This document shows, piece by piece, positions 23,400-34,210 of a stretch of 64,000 nt of DNA. The first letter of the stretch is position 1. Each line of letters begins with the position of its first letter. The stretch comes from Sepiola atlantica (lineage: Eukaryota; Mollusca; Cephalopoda; Sepiida; Sepiolidae): positions 10,228,701-10,292,700 of the forward strand of contig OY744551.1 in NCBI GenBank assembly GCA_963556195.1. The letters run 5' to 3'. The position numbers were made by a program, and so were the translations under genes. The notes below the pieces were generated by a model that did no database searches, was not told the origin of the DNA, and saw nothing but the letters and a program-made list of their open reading frames with translations.

Positions 23400-24690
23400 A
23401 AGAGAAATGCATGTGGATATGCACTGTTGCAAGTAAGAAGTGCATGTGATTAATGCATTGTAGCATGTAAGAAGTGCATGTAAAAAGTGCATGTAAGAAG
23501 TGCACGTAAGAAGTGCATGTAAAAAGTGCATGTAAGAAGTGCACGTAAGAAGTGCATATGATTTATGCATTGTAGCATGTAAGAAGTGCATATAAGAAGG
23601 GCATGTAAGAAGTGCACGTAAGAAGTGCAAGTAAGAAGTGCATATGATTTATGCATTGTAGCATGTAAGAAGTGCATATAAGAAGTACATGTAAAAAGTG
23701 CATGTAAGAAGTGCATGTAAGAAGTGCATGTAAGAAGTGCACGTAAGAAGTGCACGTAAGAAGTGTATATGATTTATGCATTGTAGCATGTAAGAAGTGG
23801 ATATAAGAAGTGCATGTGATTAATGCATTGTAGCATGTAAGAAGTGCATATAAGAAGGGCATGTAAGAAGTGCATGTAAGAAGTGCACGTAAGAAGTGCA
23901 TATGATTAATGCATTGTAGCATGTAAGAAGTGCATATAAGAAGTACATGTAAAAAGTGCATGTAAGAAGTGCATGTAAGAAGTGCACGTAAGAAGTGCAT
24001 ATGATTTATGCATTGTAGCATGTAAGAAGTGCATGTAAGAAGTGCACGTAAGAAGTGCATATGATTAATGCATTGTAGCATGTAAGAAGTGCACGTAAGA
24101 AGTGCAAGTAAGAAGTGCATATGATTTATGCATTGTAGCATGTAAGAAGTGGATATAAGAAGTGCATGTGATTAATGCATTGTAGCATGTAAGAAGTGCA
24201 TATAAGAAGTGCATATAAGAAGTACATGTAAGAAGTGCATATAAGAAGTGCATATAAGAAGTACATGTAAGAAGTGCACTAAGAAGTGCATATGATTTAT
24301 GCATTGTAGCATGTAAGAAGTGCAAGTAAGAAGTGCATGTGATTTATGCATTATAGCATGTAAGAAGTGCATGTAAGAAGTGCATATGATTTATGCGTTG
24401 TAGCATGTAAGAAGTGCATATAAGAAGTACATGTAAGAAGTGCAAGTAAGAAGTGCATGTGATTTATGCATTATAGCATGTAAGAAGTGCATGTAAGAAG
24501 TGCATGTAAGAAGTGCATATGATTTATGCATTGTAGCATGTAAGAAGTGCATGTAGAAGTGCATGTAAGAAGTGCATGTAAGAAGTGCATATGATTTATG
24601 CATTGTAGCATGTAAGAAGTGCATGTAAGAAGTGCATGTAGAAGTGCATGTAAGAAGTGCATGTAAGAAGTGCATGTAAGATGATATTCA
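23400..24690. repeat. 13-bp (AGAAGTGCATGTA)n satellite with ATGCATTGTAGCATG spacers
   Basis: Basic unit AGAAGTGCATGTA with G/A variants, grouped into blocks separated by TGATTTATGCATTGTAGCAT. The block lengths vary from two to seven units. Apparent His/Leu/Cys-rich reading frames on the minus strand are a by-product. Confidence 0.88.
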
Positions 24691-24844
24691 CTGTGTAGTA
24701 AGTTTAGCTGTTTCGATTCTGACGCTATTCTGTGGGCAGTGAAATATACTTCGATTTGTGAAAACATACGCACACATTGACGGAATAGGCTGGGATTGAG
24801 TTGGAGCTCATTGTAAAACAGAAGAGATAAGAACATGATTTCCC

Positions 24845-26765
24845 GATAAAAGGTAGTCGTAAAAATGATAGATAAATGTGGTGATAGATAAATATGAAAG
24901 GTAGTCGTAAAAATGATAGATAAATGTGGTGATAGATAAATATGAAAGGTAAATATGAAAGGTAGTCGTAAATATGATAGATAAATGTGGTGATAGATAA
25001 ATATGATAGGTAGTCGTAAAAATGATAGATAAATGTGGTGATAGATAAATATGAAAGGTAGTCGTAAAAATGATAGATAAATGTGGTGATAGATAAATAT
25101 GAAAGGTAAATATGAAAGGTAGTCGTAAATATGATAGATAAATGTGGTGATAGATAAATATGATAGGTAGTCGTAAATATGATAGATAAATGTGGTGATA
25201 GATAAATATGAAAGGTAGTCGTAAATATGATAGATAAATGTGGTGATAGATAAATATGATAGGTAGTCGTAAATATGATAGATAAATGTGGCGATAGATA
25301 AATATGAAAGGTAGTCGTAAAAATGATAGATAAATGTGGCGATAGATAAATATGAAAGGTAGTCGTAAAAATGATAGATAAATGTGGCGATAGATAAATA
25401 TGAAAGGTAGTCGTAAAAATGATAGATAAATGTGGTGATAGATAAATATGAAAGGTAGTCGTAAAAATGATAGATAAATGTGGCGATAGATAAATATGAA
25501 AGGTAGTCGTAAATATGATAGATAAATGTGGTGATAGATAAATATGAAAGGTAGTCGTAAAAATGATAGATAAATGTGGTGATAGATAAATATGAAAGGT
25601 AGTCGTAAATATGATAGATAAATGTGGCGATAGATAAATATGAAAGGTAGTCGTAAATATGATAGATAAATGTGGTGATAGATAAATATGATAGGTAGTC
25701 GTAAATATGATAGATAAATGTGGCGATAGATAAATATGAAAGGTAGTCGTAAAAATGATAGATAAATGTGGCGATAGATAAATATGAAAGGTAGTCGTAA
25801 AAATGATAGATAAATGTGGCGATAGATAAATATGAAAGGTAGTCGTAAAAATGATAGATAAATGTGGTGATAGATAAATATGAAAGGTAGTCGTAAAAAT
25901 GATAGATAAATGTGGCGATAGATAAATATGAAAGGTAGTCGTAAATATGATAGATAAATGTGGTGATAGATAAATATGAAAGGTAGTCGTAAAAATGATA
26001 GATAAATGTGGTGATAGATAAATATGAAAGGTAGTCGTAAATATGATAGATAAATGTGGCGATAGATAAATATGAAAGGTAGTCGTAAATATGATAGATA
26101 AATGTGGTGATAGATAAATATGATAGGTAGTCGTAAATATGATAGATAAATGTGGCGATAGATAAATATGAAAGGTAGTCGTAAAAATGATAGATAAATG
26201 TGGCGATAGATAAATATGAAAGGTAGTCGTAAAAATGATAGATAAATGTGGCGATAGATAAATATGAAAGGTAGTCGTAAAAATGATAGATAAATGTGGC
26301 GATAGATAAATATGAAAGGTAGTCGTAAAAATGATAGATAAATGTGGTGATAGATAAATATGAAAGGTAGTCGTAAAAATGATAGATAAATGTGGCGATA
26401 GATAAATATGAAAGGTAGTCGTAAATATGATAGATAAATGTGGTGATAGATAAATATGAAAGGTAGTCGTAAAAATGATAGATAAATGTGGTGATAGATA
26501 AATATGAAAGGTAGTCGTAAATATGATAGATAAATGTGGTGATAGATAAATATGAAAGGTAGTCGTAAATATGATAGATAAATGTGGTGATAGATAAATA
26601 TGAAAAGTAGTCGTAAATATGATAGATAAATGTGGTGATAGATAAATATGAAAGGTAGTCGTAAATATGATAGATAAATGTGGCGATAGATAAATATGAA
26701 AGGTAGTCGTAAATATGATAGATAAATGTGGCGATAGATAAATATGAAAGGTAGTCGTAAAAATG
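24845..26765. repeat. 48-bp satellite with 432-bp higher-order repeat
   Basis: About 40 copies of a 48-base unit (AGGTAGTCGTAAAAATGATA, GATAAATGTGGTGATAGATA, AATATGAA). Variants TGATAGGT at 25257, 25689 and 26121 recur every 432 bases (nine units), and the pattern of GTGGTG versus GTGGCG units between them repeats too. The 16-residue periodic minus-strand frame follows from 48 being divisible by three. Confidence 0.9.
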
Positions 26766-27029
26766 AAACAGAGCGAATGGAAGGTGATTCTACTGCTTCA
26801 CCAACAGACTGGAATTCGAACCGAAAGACACTAATATTAAAAGGACAGATTCTATTTATGACGGAACGATGTGAGAAAAGAAATCTGAAAAATGGATGAA
26901 AATGCAGTTCCCTAACTCTTAATAGGTGGAAAAACCAGCGTGAATGGAAAATATCACATGTTGAGACAAGAGAAGAAGGAATGAGGCTAAGTAGTATTAA
27001 AAAAAAAACTGAATTATTTGAATGACGAA

Positions 27030-27290
27030 AAATGGCGCCAAAGTCTTTGAACCGTTCTCCCAAGAAACAACTACTGTACCTATCTTTGCGCGTCCTCCCT
27101 CGCCGCCTTTCTCCGGAGAAGTTAAAGGCAGCCATGAGTTCTATCACATGCTTCAGCTAGGTATTATTCGACCCTAACCCTAACCCCTAGGCATCCCCTT
27201 TACATTTGCTTCATCCGTGCACAGTTGTAAAATATTTTCGAAGTTGGATCTTGTTGAAGCTTACCATCCATTACTGGTTAATCCTGAATA
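27030..27290 (+). pseudogene. Ty3/gypsy RT fragment, opposite orientation to the 22.3-23.3 kb copy
   Basis: Plus-strand sequence repeats the 23100-23300 block (RPPSPPFSGE-like LSPEKLKAAM region, then CTTCAGCTAGGTATTATTCG). After a short CCCTAA insert it continues with HSCKIFSKLDLVEAYHPLLV, ending at NPE where the hammerhead-bearing SINE tail is inserted at ~27288. Together with the minus copy it encloses the two satellites. Confidence 0.8.
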
Positions 27291-27455
27291 TATATATATT
27301 TCTTTATTTATTTTATACGTACATAAAAGTAATCCATGGACACGTGTTTCTGGCTCACAGCCGTCATCAGCATGGCTAACTTACACAGAGATCGAACCTT
27401 CGATACTAATGTCCATAGTCCAGCGTCTTTACCACTGGACCAAGACGCTCCGTCT
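27288..27455 (-). mobile_element. tRNA-headed SINE-like element carrying a hammerhead ribozyme (copy A)
   Basis: On the minus strand: A-box-like TGGTCCAGTGGTAAAGACG (27442-27424), B-box-like GGTTCGATCTC (27398-27388), then a hammerhead (27375-27334) only ~12 nt later. An AT-rich tail (TACGTATAAAATAAATAAAG) ends in (TA)n at 27290. It is inserted in a gypsy RT fragment. The A/B boxes imply RNA polymerase III transcription; the ribozyme would cleave the transcript. Confidence 0.75.
27334..27375 (-). ncRNA. Hammerhead ribozyme, type I (copy A)
   Basis: Minus strand 5'-3': stem I CCATG (27375-27371), core CTGATGA (27370-27364), stem II GGCT-gtg-AGCC, core GAAA (27350-27347), palindromic stem III CACGTG, U-C cleavage site (27340-27339), stem I CATGG (27338-27334). 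All invariant core bases are present. Base 10.1/11.1 is a C/A mismatch. A stem III without a loop would work best in a dimer. Confidence 0.75.
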
Positions 27456-27659
27456 AGAAAAATGTACGATTTTTATCACCTAAATATTTAATGTATTTTT
27501 ATGTATTTATTTTTATAGGTGATTGCAGCATTCGTTGTTTTATCTTACTACTATTATTTCGATTGTCTCACTTCCTAAGTGATTAAGATGCAGAAGATAA
27601 CATTATTAGTTGCCCTTAACTTTATAGGACGTATTTTTCGTAAATATATATTTTTTAAT

Positions 27660-27725
27660 TTATTTTATACGTACATAAAAGTAATCCATGGACACGTGTT
27701 TCTGGCTCACAGCCGTCATCAGCAA
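27660..27725 (-). ncRNA. Hammerhead ribozyme copy with broken stem I
   Basis: Identical core, stem II, GAAA, CACGTG and UC to copy A, followed by the same CATGGATTACTTTTATGTAC tail. The 5' strand of stem I is replaced (TCTTG instead of CCATG) and no tRNA-like head precedes it. Probably 5' truncated or recombined and inactive as a monomer. Confidence 0.6.
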
Positions 27726-27769
27726 GACCGCTGTTACTACTCCTTTCGGAGGCAGCTAAAAATATGACT

Positions 27770-28800
27770 TATTATATTTTCTTAGTAAATTTCGAGACAC
27801 AATATTTGAAAAAAAACTATGTGGAAAAACGTCAATGAGCATTTACAATCCTTAAAATGCAAGTCTACCTCGTAAAGGATGAAGTTGAATTATATCTATT
27901 TAAGCGCAATTAACTTGGGTGTGAGGCAGAAATAAGCAAGCATATTAAAATTATAGGAATCGATGCACTTGCACATCCCCAACATAAATGGACATTGTGT
28001 TTTTCATGGTAGGTTAAAGTCTTTAAACTGCCGAATATGATGAAAATAACGTCCACCCACAAATCTATGATGCGCCGTGATCAAAAAAATATTTTATCTT
28101 TTTATTTCATTTTAAAGAAGGTTGCGCGTTTTATATCACATCGTGGTTGCCAATTTTAGCTAAATGATATTAGATATTTATTCACAGGAACACAGGACCA
28201 AAAGAGAGATGGTACAATGAGCTGATTCATGCCAGTTAGATTAGAGTATAGTATGCTGGGGTTCAGCATCTCGCTGGCTCGTGGTTGAGTCAGGTCGACA
28301 ACAGGATAAGTGTCTTGTCTGCTTGATAACTATGAACTAAAGTTCACTTCGTGTCTCGTCTTGGCGCCAAAATGTGTTAGCGCGCATGAGTATTGTTACA
28401 CGTAGAAGTGTCATACGCCTACGTCGTGAAGAGGCAATGATTAAGCAATCATAAAACCGAATTACCATCTTAACTGAACATAACACAAACCGATACAAAA
28501 TAGGTTGCTGATGCAACTGCTACACTTTCATTGATTACCGACAACCTGCTTTTTTGGCATGTCTCGCATGCCTAAAAGTGAAGACGTCATTTTCGATATA
28601 ACAGGCCTTCTTAATGGAGGTCGTGGCCTAACCTGACTGTTTCCCTGACTAGCCCCCCCTTCCCCCATCAAGAAGAATAGTGAAACATATCGATATATAT
28701 ACACATATCTCGATATATATACATTAAAAAAATTTTTTACATGATTTCTTATATATTTTCATTCTGCAGTGCTTTTCGATGTAGAAATATTGGATCTACT
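27770..28800. other. No feature recognised
   Basis: AT-rich single-copy-looking sequence. 28190-28420 is more GC-balanced but every frame is broken. Confidence 0.4.
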
Positions 28801-28818
28801 TACACACACATGACCAGT

Positions 28819-29163
28819 TTTATTTATCTTTTATTTATCTACCTCCCACAAGGTAAGATGTGACACAAGGTCGGGAAAGTGGGATTAGATAAGCCAGCGC
28901 TCTAGAGGTGAGCACTCTGGCCATTTAAAAATTGCCTGGGCAGCCTTGTCGGCATTCCCCGGTAGGGGCGTCTCAGGCAGTAAGCAATAAACTTACTCCT
29001 CCCCAAAGAGGGGAGGCAAAGCCTGGGAGGGTGGACCTCCTAGAACTGCACAGGACAGACCCATAGACTGGCGTAAATCAAGCCCCGAAGGCCAAGAAAA
29101 TACCAGTCTATGGGGTGCAGTATCCATCGGAACAGATACTACACTTTGATCTTAGCCAAAACG
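28819..29163 (-). mobile_element. U2-snRNA-headed SINE with target duplication
   Basis: On the minus strand it begins TTTTGGCTAAGATCAAAGTG and TAGTATCTGTTCCGATGG, followed by the ~60-base insert that can pair with itself (CCCATAGACTGG ... CCAGTCTATGGG), then the common body. TGACCAGT is found on both sides (28811-28818 and 29164-29171). The 5' end is truncated at nearly the same point as the 17.8-kb copy. Confidence 0.87.
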
Positions 29164-29284
29164 TGACCAGTGTTTTTCTTGACATAAATTAAGACATTAA
29201 CTACCGTCGGCTATCCTCGGTGGTTGTCGTTATAGCTCGACAATGAAGAAAAAAATCAAAATCAAAACAATGTCTATAATTCAT

Positions 29285-29345
29285 TGATGAAGGCCTGTGT
29301 TGGCCGAAATATTTCATTCATATTGTTTTCATTTATTGAACAAAA
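29285..29345 (+). repeat. Hammerhead-like hairpin relic
   Basis: TTGATGAAGGCC-tgtgt-TGGCC-GAAATATTTC has the hairpin and GAAA of the hammerhead-like families, but the core starts TTGATGA and no stem III or stem I can be drawn. Confidence 0.4.
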
Positions 29346-29349
29346 AAAA

Positions 29350-31200
29350 TTCTAACACCGATTTAGGTTTTAAAAATGATTTCGGTACAGTTGCCAAATG
29401 GACATCCAAGAAAATATTAGTACTTACGTCACCAATGACGAGTTTTAACGAACACTTCCAAGACTAGCGAACATGAACAAACTTTGCCGAACGAATTGAA
29501 TTTTTCATCAGTGGTTATTGGTTTTCGTTTTTGTTTTTTATTTTTTGCAAGAAGAATTTTTGTTGTTGTCTTTCTGGTTGTTTATATTGGTTTTCGTTTT
29601 TTGTTTTGCTGTGACAGGACCAATAGGACCGACAGAGATCGTGCACTTTAAAGTGCATTAGCATGCATCTTGGTGATGGTTAGGCCCTACGTAGAATTGA
29701 GGTAGAGAATTGATGCTAGTATATATCTCCAAGGAACCAGCTATAGAAAACAAACGGGGAGAATGGCACCGGGCTGTCTGAGAAAGACATGTGAGATTGT
29801 CAATTGCATTTAAATCTTACACAGGCCGAGTTAAACAGGTGGACCAAGTTTTGGCAAAATCTTTTTTTATCGCCAACGAAAAACATACGTGTGTCAGTAC
29901 TATGCAGTTGGGCGCACAAGGCCGGAGTGGAGATAGCCCCCTAGACTGTCATCATTAATTAGGGTGAGAGCCTCCTCTCTCCAGCGGGGTATGGATAACT
30001 GTTTTTATCTAGATAATATCTGAGGGCCTGAGTGGAGAATTTCAATTGTCGTGCCGCTCAACCCCAAACCACCTGGAGATGAAGAAAGACCCAGAAAAGG
30101 GAAGAGAGAGAGAGAGAGACAGACAGACAGATAGACAGACAGACAGACAGAGTAAATCAGTATGTCCCACACCGCCCCAGCTCCAAAAGAGGAGGAGAGA
30201 CACAGAGAGAAAGAGAGAGTGTTACAATATGCCTCTTTGGGAAAAGAAAGGGTTTTTTTGTGTTGAGTGGACAATCAGTATAGAGCTGGATCTCACCCAA
30301 GCGGGTCGAGTTTTCTCGCGTCCCATAGCTCGTGTTGGTCTAACCCGGGCTCAACCACCGTTTTTCCAAACATAGATTAACGACTCAATTAAGGACTTGC
30401 CATCGTAAAAGGAGTTTCACGCACAGAGAGACGACGAACTAGTTTAGTAAACAAAGACAATTTACCAAAACAATAGACTCTAAAATTCAAGTGTAAAATT
30501 AATCCTTCCTTTTAATTGTTTTTAATAATTATTTGATACAAAAAGAAACCGATGTTGTTAAATTGTTCCTATTGTCGAATTGTTCCGCTGTGTAACGTTG
30601 CCGTCACAGAATCACGAAATCGTCATTCATCCGACCGGAGGAATTCGACACATCATTCTTTCTTTTCAGCCACTATTGACAATCATCGCCAAAGAGGGTG
30701 TTCACAGTCTAGAAGGATTCCTGCGCCGAGGACCAGACGTGTGAGTACAGAGATAAAGACACGAGTGAACCACCTATCTTACAAGTGGTTCAGTGACACC
30801 AGAGCAGTGTGAGGTATCTGTTTTACTCGGCACCGCGACCGGGGTATCAAACACCTGTGCGTGAGTGGCTGACGACGATACCCACGGGTGAAAGAAGCGT
30901 GTGGGGGGTCCTTCGTTATATTGCAAGAAGAAATGTAATGAAAAAACTTGTGTTTACCTTGTAATTGTTTTCAGAAATTTTTTTTTTGTTGTTGTCTTTC
31001 TGGTTGTTTATAAGTAAAAAAGGTTTGTGTAGATTTTTCCAACTTATGTAACGCAAACTGGTCTGCAAACGTTTGTTTTTTGTGCGTGTGGTTTCTATTA
31101 TGTCATGTCAATTGTATTCTCATTTTTGCTATGGCCGTATTTTAGTATGTATTTTTTTCAACCGTAGTTTAGTCTGTATTTATTTCAGAAGTGCACAGAT
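29350..31200. other. No gene recognised; possible LTR-retroelement leader
   Basis: 30550-30930 has more balanced composition; GGCACCGCGACCGGGGTATC at ~30830 resembles a tRNA-primer-binding region but no LTR pair was found. GACAGACAGACA repeats lie at 30115-30150. TTTTTGTTGTTGTCTTTCTG occurs twice (29560 and 30986). Confidence 0.3.
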
Positions 31201-31209
31201 GAGGTTAAA

Positions 31210-31326
31210 TTTGTACTTTTCTTAACCCTAACCCTAAACTCAAAACTTAACCTAAACTCAAAACCTAACCCCAAACTCAAAACCTAACCCTAACCCTAAA
31301 CTCAAAACCTAACCCCAAACTCAAAA

Positions 31327-31359
<33 letters not shown>

Positions 31360-31645
31360 CAAACTCAAAACCTAACCCTAAACTCAAAACCTAACCCTAA
31401 CCTCAAAACCTCACCCTAACCCTAACCCTAACCCCAAACTCAAAACCTAACCCTAAACTCAAAACCTAACCCTAACCTCAAAACCTCACCCTAACCCTAA
31501 CCCTAACCCCAAACTCAAAACCTAACCCTAAACTCAAAACCTAACCCTAACCTCAAAACCTCACCCTAACCCTAATCCTAACCCCAAACTCAAACTCAAA
31601 ACCTAACCCTAACCCCAAACTTAAACTCTAACCCTAACTATCTTA
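31210..31645. repeat. Interstitial telomere-like repeats (CCCTAA)n with CTCAAAAC units
   Basis: CCTAACCCTAACCCTAA alternates with AAACTCAAAACCTAACCC in about 60-70-base blocks. CCCTAA is the complement of the animal telomere repeat TTAGGG. Smaller runs are at 5525-5640, 27170-27190, 35725-35745 and 52855-52985. Confidence 0.85.
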
Positions 31646-31729
31646 ATTAAGCCTAACTCGAAAGTTTACAGAAAAAACACGCAAAACAAACGTTTATAAA
31701 ACAGTTTAGTGTAAAGATAACGTTTCATG

Positions 31730-32900
31730 TTTTAAAAATTCAAAAATTCATGACAACACCATTTTATTATTAAATTAAAAAATTTAAAAAAATTTTTAAA
31801 AATTAAAAAATTCATGACAACACCATTTTATTATTAAATTAAAAAATTAAAAAAAATTTTAAAAAATTAAAAAATTCATGACAACACCATTTTATTATTA
31901 AATTAAAAAATTAAAAAAATTTTAAAAAAATTAAAAAATTCATGACAACACCATTTTATTATTAAATTAAAAAATTTAAAAAATTAAAAAAAAATTCCAA
32001 AATTCATGACAACACCATTTTATTATTAAATTAAAAAATTCAAAAAAATTTTAAAAATTCAAAAATTCATGACAACACCATTTTATTATTAAATTAAAAA
32101 ATTTAAAAAATTAAAAAAAAATTCCAAAATTCATGACAACACCATTTTATAATTAAATTAAAAAATTAAAAAAATTTTTAAAAAATTAAAAAATTCATGA
32201 CAACACCATTTTATTATTAAATTAAAAAATTAAAAAAATTCAAAAAAAATTCCAAAATTCATGACAACACCATTTTATTATTAAATTCAAAAATTCAAAA
32301 AATTTTTAAAAATTCAAAAATTCATGACAACACCATTTTATTATTAAATTAAAAAATTCAAAAAATTTTTAAAAATTCAAAAATTCATGACAATACCATT
32401 TTATTATTAAATTAAAAAATTCAAAAAATTCAAAAATTCATGACAACACCATTTTATAATTAAATTCAAAAATTCAAAAAATTAAAAAAAAATTTTTAAA
32501 TTCATGACAATACCATTTTATTATTAAATTAAAAAATTAAAAAAATTAAAAAAAAATTCCAAAATTCATGACAACACCATTTTATTATTAAATTCAAAAA
32601 TTCAAAAAATTTTTAAAAATTCAAAAATTCATGACAACACCATTTTATTATTAAATTAAAAAATTCAAAAAATTTTTAAAAATTCAAAAATTCATGACAA
32701 TACCATTTTATTATTAAATTAAAAAATTCAAAAAATTCAAAAATTCATGACAACACCATTTTATAATTAAATTCAAAAATTCAAAAAATTAAAAAAAAAT
32801 TTTAAAATTCATGACAATACCATTTTATTATTAAATTAAAAAATTAAAAAAATTAAAAAAAAACTCAAAAATTCATGACAACACCATTTTATTATTAAGT
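31730..32900. repeat. AT-rich 60-70-bp minisatellite
   Basis: Around 17 copies of TTCATGACAACACCATTTTA followed by TTATTAAATTAAAAAATT and A/T runs of variable length. Some units carry CAATACC or ATAATTAAA variants in a repeating order, so block duplication is likely. Confidence 0.87.
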
Positions 32901-33220
32901 ATTAATTGAATGTTTGCTGTCCAGCCTACGCAAATTACACTAAGTAATACATTTGCACTAAGATTTCTAATAAAATAATATATATATTGATATATTCCAT
33001 GATCGTTAATTAATAAATACTGAAACTGTTTCATTAAAATTGGTTGATTTCCTGAATTTTGATGAATTTTTAAGTAAAGGGGGGGGGGGGGGGTCAAAAT
33101 GCCCATAGTCTGACTGTTCGACAGATCTCGTTTGTTACTTTAGAGCATGACGTCATTTTCCAGCGCTCAGGCCTCCTTTATTACGATGGCCATGCAACAG
33201 CGCCATGATTTCTTATATAT

Positions 33221-33783
33221 TTTTTTTATTTTACAAAGCCACCATCCGCCCATTCATGGAGTATTGTTGTCACATCTGGGCTGGTGCATCATCCACTAGT
33301 CTCTCCCTCTTAGACAAGGTCCAAAAAAGAGTCGCTAACTTAATAGGTCCCTCACTATCCACCAAGCTCCAGCCCCTGTCCAATGTTGCATCCTTGTGCT
33401 TTTTTTACAAATACTTCAATGGATTGTGCTCCGATGAACTAGCTGCTCTAGTGCCCCCTCGACGTAAATACACTAGAACAACCCGATAATCAGCTAAATC
33501 CCATCCATTCACTGTGGAGTTCCCCAAATGCCGGAGTGCCTTCTACTTCAATAGCTTCTTTCCTCGTGTTGCTGGCCTCTGGAACTCCCCCCTGCTCCCT
33601 GTTTCCTCGACTGTACCGACATGCAGAAGTTTAAAACTGATGTAAACGGACATCGCGCTGCACAGCTCCCAACTTAGGATGATACCGAAAACCTACACCC
33701 TAATTCTCAGTAACCCCTTACGTATACAGTGGCGTCCTGCCTTGTTTGGGGTTAAATATGTTTAAAAAATAAAAAATAAAATA
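33221..33783 (+). pseudogene. CR1/Jockey-like LINE, 5'-truncated copy with target-site duplication
   Basis: Encodes FYKATIRPFMEYCCHIWAG, SLLDKVQKRVANLIG and FFYKYFNGLCSDELAALVPP, then frameshifts to the family C-terminus and 3' UTR. It ends in an A-rich tail (AAAAAATAAAAAATAAAAT). About 25 bases before it (33195-33220, AACAGCGCCATGATTTCTTA) recur after the tail at 33784-33809 with two differences, a clear target-site duplication. Confidence 0.85.
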
Positions 33784-33799
33784 AACAGCGCTATGATTT

Positions 33800-33861
<62 letters not shown>

Positions 33862-34121
33862 ATTTATTTATATATTTATTTTAGATGTTATAAATTTCCA
33901 AGTTCGACAAAAATTCACCAAGTTTAAAGCGGGGGTGGGAAGGGGGCGTATCAGGGGGAGGTAATCGATAGAAAAACAAACAAGAGTGACGTCCCTTGAT
34001 CGCCAAAACACGTTGCGACTTGTTCAGTTTCTGAGAACGGATCTATCCGATTATCACTTTTTTCTCCGGGATTCTCCCAGGAAATTATATTAAAAACGTA
34101 ACACAAGGACGACAAGGAAGA

Positions 34122-34210
34122 ATGTCGGAATCAAGAATTAGCGCCGGAGAAGCCGAAATGTACGTGGAATCTCTTCGGACATTTGAAATGCAAGAAATTG
34201 GAGGAAACGC
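34122..34210 (+). CDS. ZMYND10: ZMYND10 coding exon 1
   Basis: Starts at ATG 34122 in the context AAGAATGTCG and encodes residues 1-29 plus two bases of codon 30. The motif GEAEMYVESLRTFEMQEIG matches the N-terminal block of ZMYND10 near its own start, which supports this ATG. The donor is GTAAGT at 34211. An upstream noncoding exon cannot be excluded; no TATA box is obvious in the 100 bases before the ATG. Confidence 0.9.

Noticed and set aside
23400..24690. CRISPR-like array (regular repeats with spacers)
   Set aside because: Units are contiguous and degenerate, spacers are themselves one repeated sequence, and the genome is animal.
23307..24836. Several minus-strand frames rich in MHFLHALLTC repeats
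   Set aside because: Products of the 13-bp satellite; frames shift between blocks and no start or conserved domain is present.
24808..27147. 779-codon minus-strand frame with 16-residue repeats
   Set aside because: It is the translation of the 48-bp satellite, open only because the unit is a multiple of three; the N-terminal part overlaps the gypsy fragment antisense.
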